From Pyronema omphalodes (Eukaryota > Ascomycota > Pezizomycetes > Pezizales > Pyronemataceae): DNA of 64,000 nt. Made by a program: the position numbers and the translations under genes. The stretch covers positions 806,001-870,000 of the forward strand of contig JAJJXM010000003.1 in the NCBI GenBank assembly GCA_024516155.1, read 5' to 3'. The notes beneath the pieces were generated by a model, which saw only the letters and a program-made list of their open reading frames with translations, was not told the origin of the DNA and did no database searches. This document shows positions 46,742 through 57,885 of this stretch, piece by piece; position 1 is the stretch's first letter, and each line of letters begins with the position of its first letter.

Positions 46742-48139
46742 ATGATGGAGATCGACGCCCCCGACGCGCAGCAGCAGCAGTCCCAGATTCAGGTGAAATT
46801 TGTCACCCGCGACCCCGAAATCGCCGTTGCAGCAGCCCCAATTCTCGTGCCTACCAAGTGAGTGAGTTTCTCATTCCCAAAGCCACCAATCCTTTTCTGA
46901 CCGAGATAATATAGCCTTAAGCGTTTCGGTCTTTCTCAAGTTGTAAACCACCTTCTCGCCTCCGATAAATCTATCCCCTTTGACTTCCTTGTCGACGGCG
47001 CCTACCTTCGCTCTACCCTCGACGCCTACATCACCAAGAACGGTCTCTCCTCCGAAACTACTCTTACCCTCGAATACGTCCGCGCTGCTATCCCTCCCAA
47101 GTTCCTCACCTCCTTCCAGCACGATGACTGGGTATCCTCCGTCGCCACCTCCACACACAACAAGAACAACAACGACCCCGTAATCCTTTCTGGATCTTAC
47201 GACGGAATTGCGCGCGTCTGGAACCTCTCCGGCCAAGTTCTCTCCGAGGGAGCCGGTCACACCGCCGGTATCAAATCCGTAAAATGGCTCGACGGCGAAT
47301 CCTTCGTCACCAGCAGTTTAGACCGTTCCCTCCGTATCTGGCGCTACACCGCCGACGGAACTGTCGCTGCCTCCATCAAGCCTATCGCGGAATATGTCGG
47401 CCATAAATCCACCGTCGAATCCCTCGCCGTAAACCAACAGTCAAAACAAATCCTCTCCGCCTCCGCTGATGGAACTGTTGGACTCTGGAGCACAATCCCC
47501 AAGCAATCCCCCGTTGCACCTGAAATCGAACTCCCCATCAGAGCTAAGAAGAGAAAGATGGCAGCAAATGGTCCTAAGGTCCCCCAATATGGATCTCTGG
47601 CGATGTTTAAAGGACACCAAGGCCCTGTATCTGGAGTTGCGTTTGCGCCGAATGATGCTACTGTTGGATACTCCGTTTCATGGGACAACATGATTAAAAC
47701 CTGGGATTTAATGACCGGAGTTAATGTGACTACCAAGAAAGCCAAGAACCCGATATTATCCTTGGCAACAATGAAGGAGCTTAACTTATTGGCCTGCGGA
47801 ACCTCAGCAAGACATATCATCCTCAACGACCCCAGAGAAAACGCAGAGACCGTAAGCACGGCAACTTTGAGAGGACACACCAACGCAGTAGTAGGATTAT
47901 CAGCAAACCCTGCAAATGAATGGGAGTTGGCAAGTGCGGGACATGACGGTACTGTAAGAGTATGGGATGTCAGAGCTAGTGAGAGTGGTGCGCTGTTTAC
48001 TATCAACAGAGATGGTGAGGGCTTAACTGGAAATGAGAAAGTGTTTGATGTCGAATGGAGTAAGGTTGGTATTGTATCTGGTGGTGAGGATAAGAGGGTA
48101 CAGATCAATGCTACACCAAAGGCTGCGGACCAGGCGTAA
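46742..48139 (+). CDS. ytm1: Ribosome biogenesis WD-repeat protein Ytm1 (WDR12)
   Basis: Subunit of the Nop7-Erb1-Ytm1 (PeBoW) complex in pre-60S maturation; its N-terminal domain is the target of the AAA+ ATPase Rea1/Mdn1. Exons 46742..46857 and 46915..48139, with a 57-nt intron (GTGAGT; 446 aa). The NLE/UBL-like N-terminal domain spans about residues 15-95 and includes the conserved PTNLKRFGLSQVVNHLL across the splice junction and IPFDFLVDGAYLR. Seven WD40 blades follow (SGSYDGIARVWNLSG, TSSLDRSLRIWRY, SASADGTVGLWS, SVSWDNMIKTWDL and others). A basic KKRKM patch lies in the insertion between blades 3 and 4. Length and architecture match the family. Confidence 0.95.
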
Positions 48140-49019
48140 ACTTCTTTTGGTTTTAATATTGGGGGGTTTGGGCGTATGGTTTTTAGGGAAAATGCTGCGT
48201 TGGGGCAGGATGGCATGAGGAATCAAGAAAAGTAATGTGTTTTGAGAATAGAAAGATTATCAATAGTTACCATAAAAGTTCTTTTTTTTTATATTTACTT
48301 TTTTTGGTTAAAAATTTGAAAAAACAAAACGAAATTATAGACTCGAATGATATATTATGACTTGATATGTTCGTAACTCCCTTGATCAAATGACTTTCTA
48401 AGAAAAACATGCTACATGTAGTTTTACGACTTTCTCTCACATTAAACCAAGCTGATAATGGTAGTGGCTATGGACTCTATCTTATCCGTTATTTTACCCG
48501 CACTCTTTGAACTTGCTCACTTTCTTGCATTTCTTTGGACCGAGTTGATGTCTCGGATTACGTTCTTAGGAACGTTAGATGCTTTATCCGACATTCCTTC
48601 TACCGTCATATGTATGAAATATACGTAGGGCTGATGATTAATAATTGTAATAATTGCTATAATCTGGAGAGTGTAATGATAGACAAACGGTATGAGTGGG
48701 CTTGTATGATTTTTAACCTACCTAGACACAGGTCATGACTCGCAGTGATGTTTTCAACCAAGAAAGACAAAAGATTTGACCTTTTGGAGCACTTTACGAA
48801 TTAGGGGCTAGAGCTGGAAAACAAAAACATAATAGTTCATTAGAGATTTACGATGTGTGCGACAGTTTATTCATAACGCATTTAATATTGGCGCCTCCAT
48901 CTATCTTCTCACCATAACCACAATTACCTGCTATTTCACAATATTCATCCTAATCATGATCATTGGGGGGGTATTAATCATTCTTCATCCTCATCCACAT
49001 TTCCCATCTTATCCCTCCT
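48140..49019. other. Convergent 3' flanks of ytm1 and ARPC3
   Basis: No gene seen. AT-rich DNA between two converging genes. A 67-codon open frame near 48535 is unremarkable. Confidence 0.5.
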
Positions 49020-49777
49020 TTAAAAAGCGCTCAAAGACACCGACATAAACTTTCTCTTCGAGAAAGCCAGCCACCACTTGCTAGGCTTTCCAGTACCATC
49101 CGCATACAATCTAGCCACCAATCTTCCCGCCAACTCCATTCTCATCTGGGTGATGTATGTTCTAAGCTGGTCTGCAGCTGGTCCTGGGGATTGGAAGTAC
49201 TGGTTTAACGGAAACTTTGCATCACCGGGCAACACGATGTTTTCATGTGCCGAACTTCTCAACTTCTACTCGGTTGTCAGTTATCCCTTCCCTTCTATGG
49301 TTGTAAGAATGGTGGTCTATCTGAGTCATACCACTAATGCTTGGTTCAATGTAGGAAGAGGATCCTGTGGCTTCTCTGGCTGCAACATTCTCAAACATTC
49401 GCTGATCCATAGAATTCCGTAGATCAAGGTACAGTCGGCGTTTCCGTCGATTTTAAAGTTACGGAACATGATATTTGCGCGGAAGGAATCGAGGACATCG
49501 TCAAGGATATCATAATCGGGGCTATCGGGGTCGACATGAGAGGTCATGAGTTGCGCGTCTTTAGTCTGACGGAAAGGGAGGGTTGCGAAGTTTCCTGGAT
49601 GGCGGATTTAGAATATTATAGTTTACCAAGGAGCTGGAGAATATACCGATGGATTGACATTCGGTCTCTAGGAATCGAGAGTGGTAGGCCTGTTGTGATG
49701 CTTAGCTATTCTATGTTTATGATACAGGTGTTATCGGTGGTGTTGAGAGCTCGAGCTCAACTCAAACTTACCGGCAT
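49020..49777 (-). CDS. arc18: Arp2/3 complex subunit 3 (ARPC3/Arc18)
   Basis: The 21-kDa subunit of the actin-nucleating Arp2/3 complex, acting at cortical actin patches. Four exons (minus): 49777..49772, 49689..49647, 49594..49332, 49265..49020 (185 aa). Exon 1 is only ATGCCG (MP). The 43-nt exon 2 gives AYHSRFLETECQSI, restoring the family's invariant MPAYHS start. Exon 3 contains GNFATLPFRQTK, ILDDVLDSFRANIMFRNF and LIYGILWISECLRMLQ. Exon 4 has VLPGDAKFPLNQYF and the C-terminal KPSKWWLAFSKRKFMSVSL. All phases agree. It is one of two genes in the 35.8-63.0 kb neighbourhood without a direct role in translation. Confidence 0.93.
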
Positions 49778-50480
49778 GGCGTGATTAGCGAACTGGAATT
49801 ATATCGATGCTGTAGCGAGAGATAGAGGCGGAGAAGGTTGCACCGGGAATAGGCGCACGCGAATTTGTGATGAAGCTGGCGGTGATACTGGGAGCTCGGT
49901 GGGGAAGGGGCTCCGAGTTAAGGTCGGGATGCGGCTGCTCTATGCTAGCGCGACAGCATGATTACATAAGTTACGTCAGTTGAGCTTCGTTCTGCCAGCT
50001 GCATCATGTCGGGTCACTAATGAAAACAGGACATGATCTGGAAGAAGACACGGTGGGGCGATAATATCTGTGAAATGCATATTTCAAAATCTCCGCTGAA
50101 CGAATTCAGCTTGAGAATAATGTCAAAAGCTGTCATATCCCAAAACCTCAATTTGTGTTGAATGGGAACTGAACAGTCGATTGATCTTGGTTTGGTAAAC
50201 ACATTTGTTACATATTGTCTCAGGGTAATATGTCAGGACAATTGAATGTGGGTGAAGGATTGAGCGAATAATCCCCAAAATCTACTGCTTCTAACTGCTG
50301 ATTGTCGTCAATGGTAATCAAGAAAGAAAATAACAGAACAAAAATATCCTCTACTTTTAAATCCCGCCATCATCTACATACCGCAGAATTTTAACTAAAT
50401 AACAAACCGTGACTCCAGACCCTAAACAAAACAAATATAATTCCTTGATAGCCTTTCCATGTCTTATCTTTTTTTTTGGC
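49778..50480. other. Spacer between ARPC3 promoter and eIF2B-epsilon 3' end
   Basis: No gene seen. ARPC3 upstream sequence and eIF2B-epsilon downstream sequence; a minus-strand 61-codon frame near 50017 is unremarkable. Confidence 0.5.
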
Positions 50481-52797
50481 TTACTCGTCATCACTCTCCT
50501 CTTCATCCTCATCATCGCCCTCACTCTCCGATTCACTTTCCGCTTCAGCAAGCCATTGGATGAAAGCCTCGGTTGGCTTTCTAACAGCAGCCATCTTTTC
50601 GTCTTCGGAACTCCTAATGTCGACCCACCAGTCGTTAATCGCTTCCTCGCTAATCAACTCCATAGTGTTGTTGAGAACCTGGGCCATGGCTGAGAGGATA
50701 TTAGGACCAGCCGGCTTATTGAGACATTCCTTCTGGCAGAGAAGTAATAGATCAACCTCATCTTTGCGCTCGAAAACACATCTTCTGATGGTTGTTTCCC
50801 AGCGCTCCAAAGTCTGAGTAACGACTTTACCAATAGCCATACCAGTCTTGTTGGCTACTTGATCAATACGGGCGACGAGGGCTGCAGATACGGCCCGGCG
50901 AACTTGGTGGAAGTTTGCGTTTGCCGTCATTCTAAGTCCGTTCAACTCCAAATTAGCAACCTCAGCTGGGTGATCGTTTTCCATGGCACCGAGGAGTGAA
51001 GTGTATGCTTCACGATGCCATGCCTCATCAACGTCCTCGAAAGATGTGGTGGAATCCGATCGGCCAGTTTTTGCGGTACGTTTGATATTTCCTTCGTCGT
51101 CGGAATCCGAATCCGAGTCCTCACCAGGAAGATTGTCGATGAGATCAATAGAAGAATCAGAGAGATAGGCATCTTCCTCTTCCCGAGAATAGGCTTTGAG
51201 GTGATATTAGCGACGTCATTTATGCAGTGTTTTATTGGAACTTACCAAGTCCATCACGGTTAATATTGATTTTTTCATCCTCCGTGTAGTCGTCCTCCGA
51301 ATCCTCATAATCGATTCCAGGGACTGCGGCTCGCTCATCATCGGCTACACTTACCTCCGAAGAGGCCTGTTTCAAAGTGTAGCTTGTTATCATTTGGCCA
51401 GGCTCGAGTTTGGCCCCGTCTTCAATCTTCACACCGTATGAAACAACTGCGCCGCTGATTAGACAGTTATTACCGAGTACGCTGTTGCTGGCAATGATGG
51501 ATTTCTGAATCTTGCAACCATCGCCAATGACCACATTTTCCCAAATATAGGCCCCGTCAAGTTCCACGTTCTTCCCAATCTTGCATCCGTTGCCAATAAT
51601 ACTGTTTCCAACACTGGATCCTTCTCCAATGTTGACGCCCCGTCCTAAAATAGTATTCCTTCCAACCTTGCTGTTTCTTGCGAGGATTACATCCTCCTCC
51701 TGGTAGATATTATGTCCGTTTACGGTGTAGTTCTGGTCCGTGCCAAGGTTGCTGTCGGGCACAAATGGGAAGGTCCGTCTTCCAATAATATCCTTACTCA
51801 CTGAGTCGTAGGTTTGCAAGCTTCTAACTCGGGCAGCATATCCATCAGTAACAATATGCGTGTGGATTGTCTTTCCATATAGGTCAAAGTCAACCAAGAT
51901 TCCGTGCAAGAAGTCGCGACGGATGTGCTGGTAATCGAAGTTTTCGGTAAAAAGCGCCGGGACGTCAGGTGAACAAATGTCAACTTGACAGTCAATAAGA
52001 TCGGCGCGAATCCTCATAGTCGGGTGCTCCTTCCTGAGCTTTACCGGAATTGGGGCCTTGTTCTTGCTGGGTCGCATTTCCTCATAATGAATACAGCGGT
52101 CGGTGGATTCGTCAAGAACAAAGAGACCACGTTCACCCCAGGGCTTCTTCGAGTAGCTGGAGCTAGCCTTGCGCAAGATCATGGTCATAATAGCGTTCTT
52201 GTCCTTTGCTCTTCTGTTTCGATGGACACGTAGAACATCCTCAAGTGGCAAGGTACTGACAAAGTCGCCGTTGATCAACAAGAAATCAGTTGTGATCATA
52301 CCCTTACCATCCAACTCTCTCATGGCATCACCGACTGAAAAGCTGGATGGCGACATAACAATTTGACATTTGTCAAACGGGGACGAGGGTTTGTTCCATT
52401 TGGAGCTGCGAATGTATTCCTCAATCTTGTCCGAGTGCGTCGAGGCGAAGATGAAGACGTCCTTAACACCTGCAAATGCTAACCATTCAAGGGTGTATTC
52501 AATCAGGGGAACGTTCGCAAGCGGGAGAAGACACTGTAGCAAGTTAGAATTATGGAGGCCCGTATCTAAGAGGGTGCGCAAACTCTTGGTTCTTCGAGAG
52601 TCAAAGGACGAAATCTGGTTTGGTATGAATCCGTGAGGACCTTTGAAGTCGCGCAGGCTTTCAGTCAGCTACGACACTTTGCTTCCGTCTCTACGGGAAC
52701 GGGTTCGTACAACGGCCTGGAGAATAGAGTTCTCTCGCTGTTCATCTGCCTTTTTCTTTCCGCCAGCGGGCGCCTGTTTCTTATTCTTGCTGCTCAT
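50481..52797 (-). CDS. gcd6: Translation initiation factor eIF2B epsilon subunit (Gcd6)
   Basis: Catalytic subunit of the GDP/GTP exchange factor for eIF2, the target of integrated stress control. Four exons (minus): 52797..52711, 52640..52584, 52533..51246, 51193..50481 (714 aa; yeast 712). Exon 2 is only 57 nt and encodes VLTDSYQTRFRPLTLEEPR, which joins SILQAV to CLLPLANVPLIEYTLEWL and restores the nucleotidyltransferase-like signature. The N-terminal NTP-transferase fold covers about residues 25-270. Left-handed beta-helix hexapeptides cover about 340-430 (VGRNTILGRGVNIGEG, CKIGKNVELDGAYIWENV). An acidic linker follows. The W2/eIF5C catalytic domain runs from about 540 to the end, with AINDWWVD and FIQWLAEAE and a Glu/Asp tail. 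Donors are GTACGA, GTTTGC and GTAAGT. Head to head with eIF1A. Confidence 0.96.
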
Positions 52798-53259
52798 TAT
52801 CGGTGCCGCGTCGGATCAGGTGGTGAGGTGCGGGGTGATGGGGTCGCCCAGATGAAGCTTTGTGATTCGCTTTGGTGGGGCTGCGAATTCGTTAGTGCAC
52901 CGGTGTCTACTCTAGGGAAATTGAGTCATCGTCTGAGGTTCCACAATGGCGGGGTCACGCCTGCTCTGACGACACGCGGTAGCCTTGTTCAGCCCTCCCA
53001 ATCACAAGTATTGACAAAGGACCCCCGCCAACCTATAAGATGTCACGTTACACTGTCAGCCTGGCCTGCAATTAGCGCAGCCTCACAGAATGTGACTTGG
53101 CAGATCCAAGACAACGACACCTGGACTAGAGGCTCCAAGCATTTCGCTCTCACTTCACTCAACGACAAACGACCACCCATCGCCTCCCCGCACACGACTT
53201 GAGCTTCTACCAACAGCTCTCGAAACCCTCTTCCACACTAACGCGGTACTTCAGTCAAC
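52798..53259. promoter_or_regulatory. Divergent promoter, eIF2B-epsilon / eIF1A
   Basis: A 462-bp region between two divergently transcribed initiation-factor genes. TGTGACTT at 53093-53100 is one base from the Homol-D core TGTGACTG. No other motif is certain. Confidence 0.45.
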
Positions 53260-53923
53260 ATGCCTAAGAACAAGGGAAAGGTTCGATGATTTGCCACTTT
53301 ATTGCGCTTCCCCACCCCAACTGAGAACGCTGGGGATAGCAGTATCAAAAGTAACTGTGCAAACGATCTAACTGTGCTTTTTCGGTATAGGGAGGTAAGA
53401 ACAGAAGACGTGGTAAGAACGAGAACGACAATGAAAAGCGCGAGTTGACTTTCAAGGAGGATGGTCAAGGTACATTACCACCCTGGTCGCTTTTGTTCTA
53501 ATTTTCGCCCTCTAACTGCGCGATGTGCAGAATACGCCCAGGTTGTTAAGATGCTTGGAAACGGACGTCTGGAGGCGATGTGCTTCGACGGTGAGAAGCG
53601 ATTGGCACACATCCGTGGAAAGCTCCGGAAGAAGGTCTGGATCAACCAGGGAGACATCATCCTTCTCTCCTTGCGTGACTACCAGGACGAGAAGGGAGAC
53701 GTAATCCTCAAGTACACTGCCGACGAGGCAAGAAACTTGAAGGCTTATGGAGAGCTTCCCGAGAACGCGAAGATCAACGAGACTGATACATACGGTTCGA
53801 CTCTCCGCTTCCATTTAGTTCCAACGACGTCAGCTAACACTTCTTTAAGGACACGAGGGAGCCGACGAGTGCAACTTCGAGTTCGATGTGGAGGCCGGAG
53901 AGATCGATATCGACGCTGTTTAA
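53260..53923 (+). CDS. tif11: Translation initiation factor eIF1A (Tif11)
   Basis: Small factor that binds the ribosomal A site and promotes scanning and start-codon selection. Four exons: 53260..53280, 53391..53469, 53531..53794, 53850..53923 (145 aa). The N-terminal tail [17 protein letters not shown] is basic, spliced from exons 1 and 2. The OB-fold includes [35 protein letters not shown] and [17 protein letters not shown]. The C-terminal tail ends in the acidic, conserved DIDAV. Introns 1 and 3 both begin with GTTCGA, the same unusual donor as uL3 intron 3; intron 1 has no better donor nearby, and the joined protein is conserved at each junction. Confidence 0.96.
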
Positions 53924-54735
53924 GTGTCGGACACAACAATCCGATTCCAGGTGGTGTATGCCTGTTTTCACGATGTCCTAATGTATTTCGTTCGGGGTTC
54001 AAAAGTTTTTTCTTTATTATTTCGTTTGCAAGCGGTTTACGATCCAAATGACGAAGTAATTATGACCAATGAAGGAAAGGGGATGGGCGCGGAAGGGAAG
54101 AGGACTGGGTCTCTGCCCAGTCGGAATGTTCTTACGGATTTCACTAGGAGTTCAGAGGCGTCAAACGGGTTGAAACTGGGATTACTGTCATTTTACATTG
54201 GGAAAGGGAAACTATGTCTTCAACTCGTCTCTTTTTTCCCTTGTCCGTGATAACCTATATATTTCTGTGTAGAAGTATGGTCATCGTTTTGTTTTCCTAA
54301 TTTGCGTTTTCTGTATCTCGAATGCCTTTCTATAAAATAGTAATATCCTTATGAAGCCTCATCTGAACCGTCTCGTGAAACTGTGTAGAAACTTCAGGCC
54401 CATTCAGGAACCTTACAGCGCTGTCTAAAGGTAGGTACAGACACGCTTGCATGCAGGTCTTGAGCTCGGTGTTCGATAAAAGCACACTACTGACGTATAT
54501 TATCTCGCTACGGGCCGCTCTGAGGAAACCCCGCCTCATCGATCGATTGATACGGCAAAATAATTCCGTTTCAGCATCTAAAACAGGAAAGAAAATCCAT
54601 TGAAACAGTTCAGTCCAGTGAAGCTGACCAGAGCGAAGAAAACTTATTTGGACACTGATACAACATCAGTCAAGGATGCGTGGTAGAAAATGTTGAGCAG
54701 ACGATCTTTGATATCCATTGACGCCTGGAGGTCAA

Positions 54736-54743
54736 CAGTCACG
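54736..54743 (+). promoter_or_regulatory. Homol-D variant (CAGTCACG), distal to eL34
   Basis: CAGTCACG sits within an AGTCACGTGAC palindrome about 450 bp upstream of the eL34 start. Its distance makes function less likely than for the proximal box. Confidence 0.4.
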
Positions 54744-55010
54744 TGACCAGTAGGAAGAGAGAGAGGGTAAATGTAGACACGGCATCAGTTGCCGTACAAT
54801 AACTTCCCCAGAGCGTTTTGTAATCACCAAATATCGCGGTGTCTTACAAAAACAGCGAATTATTCTCACTCAACATAGCGTAGAAGAATTACAGATTCAT
54901 CATTATTGATCGTTGTTGTAGCGAGGTGTAAGTCTTGAGCTAGTTCCCGATTGGGTCACATAGAAGTTTGTGGGTGTGGTGGCGGCTCAACAGGGCTAGT
55001 CATCTGACAA

Positions 55011-55018
55011 TGTGACTG
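55011..55018 (+). promoter_or_regulatory. Homol-D-like box (TGTGACTG) upstream of eL34
   Basis: TGTGACTG lies 170 nt before the eL34 start codon and is followed by a pyrimidine-rich CTTTCTCCG stretch. It is the same 8-mer seen before uL3 and uS7. Confidence 0.7.
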
Positions 55019-55187
55019 CTTTCTCCGTTTTTGCACAAGTGTCACCCACCAACACCGTCGCAGCATCCACCATATTGGCGTTTTCGTGGAGTCTGAGCGA
55101 CGACTAAAGATACCGACAAACCCCGACGACCTTCGCCAACTCGACAACTAGAGACCCAGTCCCGCGGCGAGAGCACTTCGAGAAACA

Positions 55188-55963
55188 ATGGCCTCCACTA
55201 GACTTCAATACGTGAGTTTTCGTCATTTTCGCCTAAAAATGAAGGCTACGCAAAAATGGCAGAATGCTGATGGTTGATTTCTCGAATAGCGCAGGCGGAA
55301 CCCGTACGTTTGCCCGATCCTATAAACTCGCGATAGAGAATTCCCACGGAATCAAATATGCGAAAACTTCAACGAATTCAATTCTGACGCGCCCTGTTAG
55401 TTACAACACCCGGTCCAACAAGGTCCGCGTTGTTAAGACCCCCGGTGGAAACCTCCGCTACCTTCACATCAAGAAGAAGGGCAGCCCCGTCAAGTGCGGA
55501 GACTGTGGAATCAAGCTTCCCGGTGTGAGTAGCCTATGTGTGGATATGGAGGCGTGCTGGATCTTGGAAGGGAATGGTTCTGGAGAGCTGAAAGAGAAGG
55601 AGGGGGCTGGTATTGGATTGGAGTGGAGACAAGATGCGGGAATTGGCGATAGCTCTCCAGATTGGAACCAGGACCGGACGGATTGGCGGATGTCAGTGTG
55701 AACGACTTCTGACGTGCGATGTTATAGATCCCCGCCCTCCGCCCCCGCGAGTACGCCACCGTCTCCAAGCCCACCAAGACCGTCCAGCGTGCCTACGGAG
55801 GATCCCGCTGCGCCAACTGCGTTAAGGACCGCGTTGTCCGCGCTTTCCTTATCGAGGAGCAGAAGATCGTCAAGAAGGTCAGCTTCATTCGTCTGTCTAG
55901 GTTCTGCAACTCCAGTACTAATCTTCTCAATAGGTCCTCAAGGAGACCGCCAAGAAGCGTTAA
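55188..55963 (+). CDS. rpl34: 60S ribosomal protein eL34 (RPL34)
   Basis: Zinc-binding large-subunit protein. Five exons: 55188..55211, 55290..55303, 55401..55524, 55728..55877, 55934..55963 (113 aa). Exon 2 is a 14-nt microexon, CGCAGGCGGAACCC, between GAATAG and GTACGT; it supplies RRRNP and links MASTRLQY to [16 protein letters not shown], which restores the invariant eukaryotic sequence. Zinc ligands are visible as KCGDC and RCANC. The C-terminus ends [14 protein letters not shown]. Introns are 78, 97, 203 and 56 nt with donors GTGAGT, GTACGT, GTGAGT and GTCAGC. The 203-nt intron 3 has no clear snoRNA boxes. Confidence 0.96.
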
Positions 55964-57054
55964 ATCGTTTCACGAAATAATTAGGCAATAAAAGGGGTTT
56001 TCGTCTTTTCTGGGTGCTACTTTGGGTTGCAGAAGGAGTTCCGGGGGAAATTGAGCTTTTGTGTTTCTCGTGCCATATCAACCCATTCAAGCTCCTACAT
56101 GCTGCATCATATTCGCGATTTCAATTGTTTCGGGGGAATCATGGTGGTTCCTGCGGTTGCTGTGTTTTAGGCGTAAAAAGTTTCGTTTCAGGCAAATACA
56201 ACCGCGAAGCTCATTTTGAGCTTCATTTACCTTACAATATCCGCTTGTACAGCATGTAAAATAGCAATTCTGAATGAACTGACAGCTCACTCTTTTAAAA
56301 AATGTTTATTCATTTTAATCTTGCAAAATACGAACGATTTTCTATTGATTTACCCATCACGAAGTTCCGTATATCAATTCTTATTTGGAGCTTTATTCGT
56401 TAAACAACAGGTACATGTTTTTGTAGCTGGTCCAATGTCAATTTCTATGCAATGACAAACGCAGCCGGATTTTGCTTATTCGATTATCACGTACGACACG
56501 ATTTTCGTGCAAGTGACAGACGTCCAAATTTCAAAACAATTTTATCGCAGCTTGATCAGCGAACGTGAAATATGTAGTTTCTCGAGTCTCACAATGTAGA
56601 ATGTATAATGGGTAATTCAAGCAGCTTTTCCGTCCCGAATAACGGAGACTCAGATGATCTTATGTGATTTCAGTTGAAAAGCGTAATATCAATAATGACA
56701 GATTCCCGTAATTACAACCACGAATTTCAAAAGATGGACGAGTAAATTGAGAGACGCCATTAAAGCGAGATTTCCGGCAGCAAACTCTTGTTATGCGCCT
56801 CTTTCCACCATAGATTAAGGTACGTATAATCACGTACGCTGATTATTTTTGGATATTCAAAATTGTACGAGCAACAAAGATCTCGAATCGCCTTTGTATT
56901 TCTCATACATGTTCGTAACCTTTTAACCATGTAAACACCGGAAAGCAGCAAACGCAAAAAGAGAAACGAAAATTTCGCCGAAAGCGGTCTCCCATTTTTT
57001 TTGTAGACAAACAAAACCCCATGCCCAAGACGAAAAAAAGAAACCCCAGCCAAC
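55964..57054. other. Convergent 3' flanks of eL34 and uS7
   Basis: No gene seen. AT-rich DNA between two converging ribosomal protein genes, with an AATAAAAG polyadenylation-like signal just after the eL34 stop. Confidence 0.5.
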
Positions 57055-57885
57055 TTAACGGTTGGACTTAGCGACACTAAATGGATAATCAGTACAGAAC
57101 CGCAGATACCGCGAAATTGAGAAACATACCGCTCCAACTCGTCCTTCTTCTTGATGGCGTAGGAGTTGGAAGATCCCTTGGCGGCGTTGATGAGCTCCTC
57201 AGCCAAGCACTCAGCAATGGACTTGACGTTGCGGAAAGAAGCCTCGCGAGCTCCAATGGTGAGGAGAGCGATAGCCTGGTTGACACGACGGAGGGGAGAG
57301 ACATCGACGGCCTGGCGACGGACAGTTCCGGCGGATCCGATACGGGTAGAGTCCTCACGGGGTCCACAGTTGACAATGGCGTCAACGGCGACCTGGATGG
57401 GGTTCTGGTCGGTCATGAGGTGGACAATGGAGAAAGCGTGGTCGACAATGCGGACGGCCATGAGCTTCTTTCCGTTGTTGCGTCCGTTCATCATCAAGGA
57501 GTTGGTGAGACGCTCAATGATGGGGCACTGGGCCTTGCGGAAACGCTTGGTGGCGTAACGTCCGGCGGAGTGGGGGAGGTAGACAGGGGAGCGGATCTGC
57601 ATGTAGTCGCTGTTACATCCAATCCGTCAGCGCGAGCTCGACAATAATCCGAATCCTCCAAAATTCATCTCCAAGTAGCTCTTCCAATCTCCAATTTCCC
57701 ATATCCATGCTCCCAGCTCCAAAACACAACGGGGGGTTGTCCTACGTCAAAGAGATGTCCTTGACCTCAACATCCTCGTAGCTCCACTTGTTGAAGAGCT
57801 TGACGGATCCGATCTCGTCGGAAACCTCCTTGGGAAGCACCGGGAAGGCAGCGGTGGCGACCTCAATATCTCCGTTGTCAGACAT
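57055..57885 (-). CDS. rps5: 40S ribosomal protein uS7 (RPS5)
   Basis: Small-subunit head protein at the mRNA exit/E site. Three exons (minus): 57885..57746, 57609..57130, 57076..57055 (213 aa; yeast 225, fission yeast about 203). Exon 1 encodes the eukaryotic N-terminal extension ([17 protein letters not shown]). Exon 2 carries [56 protein letters not shown] and [17 protein letters not shown]. The last exon of 22 nt gives VAKSNR, the conserved uS7 C-terminus. Introns are 136 and 53 nt (GTAGGA, GTATGT). The open antisense frame across exon 2 reflects codon bias. A CAGTCACA box lies 211 nt upstream. Confidence 0.97.

Larger units (their letters stand above)
53924..55187. other. Spacer between eIF1A and eL34
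   Basis: No gene seen. It contains the eIF1A 3' flank and the eL34 promoter with two Homol-D-like boxes. A minus-strand 69-codon frame near 54330 is unremarkable. Confidence 0.5.

Noticed and set aside
55525..55727. Possible snoRNA in the 203-nt intron of eL34
   Set aside because: No RUGAUGA C box paired with a CUGA D box and no H/ACA signature could be placed. Introns of eIF1A and uS7 were also examined without success.
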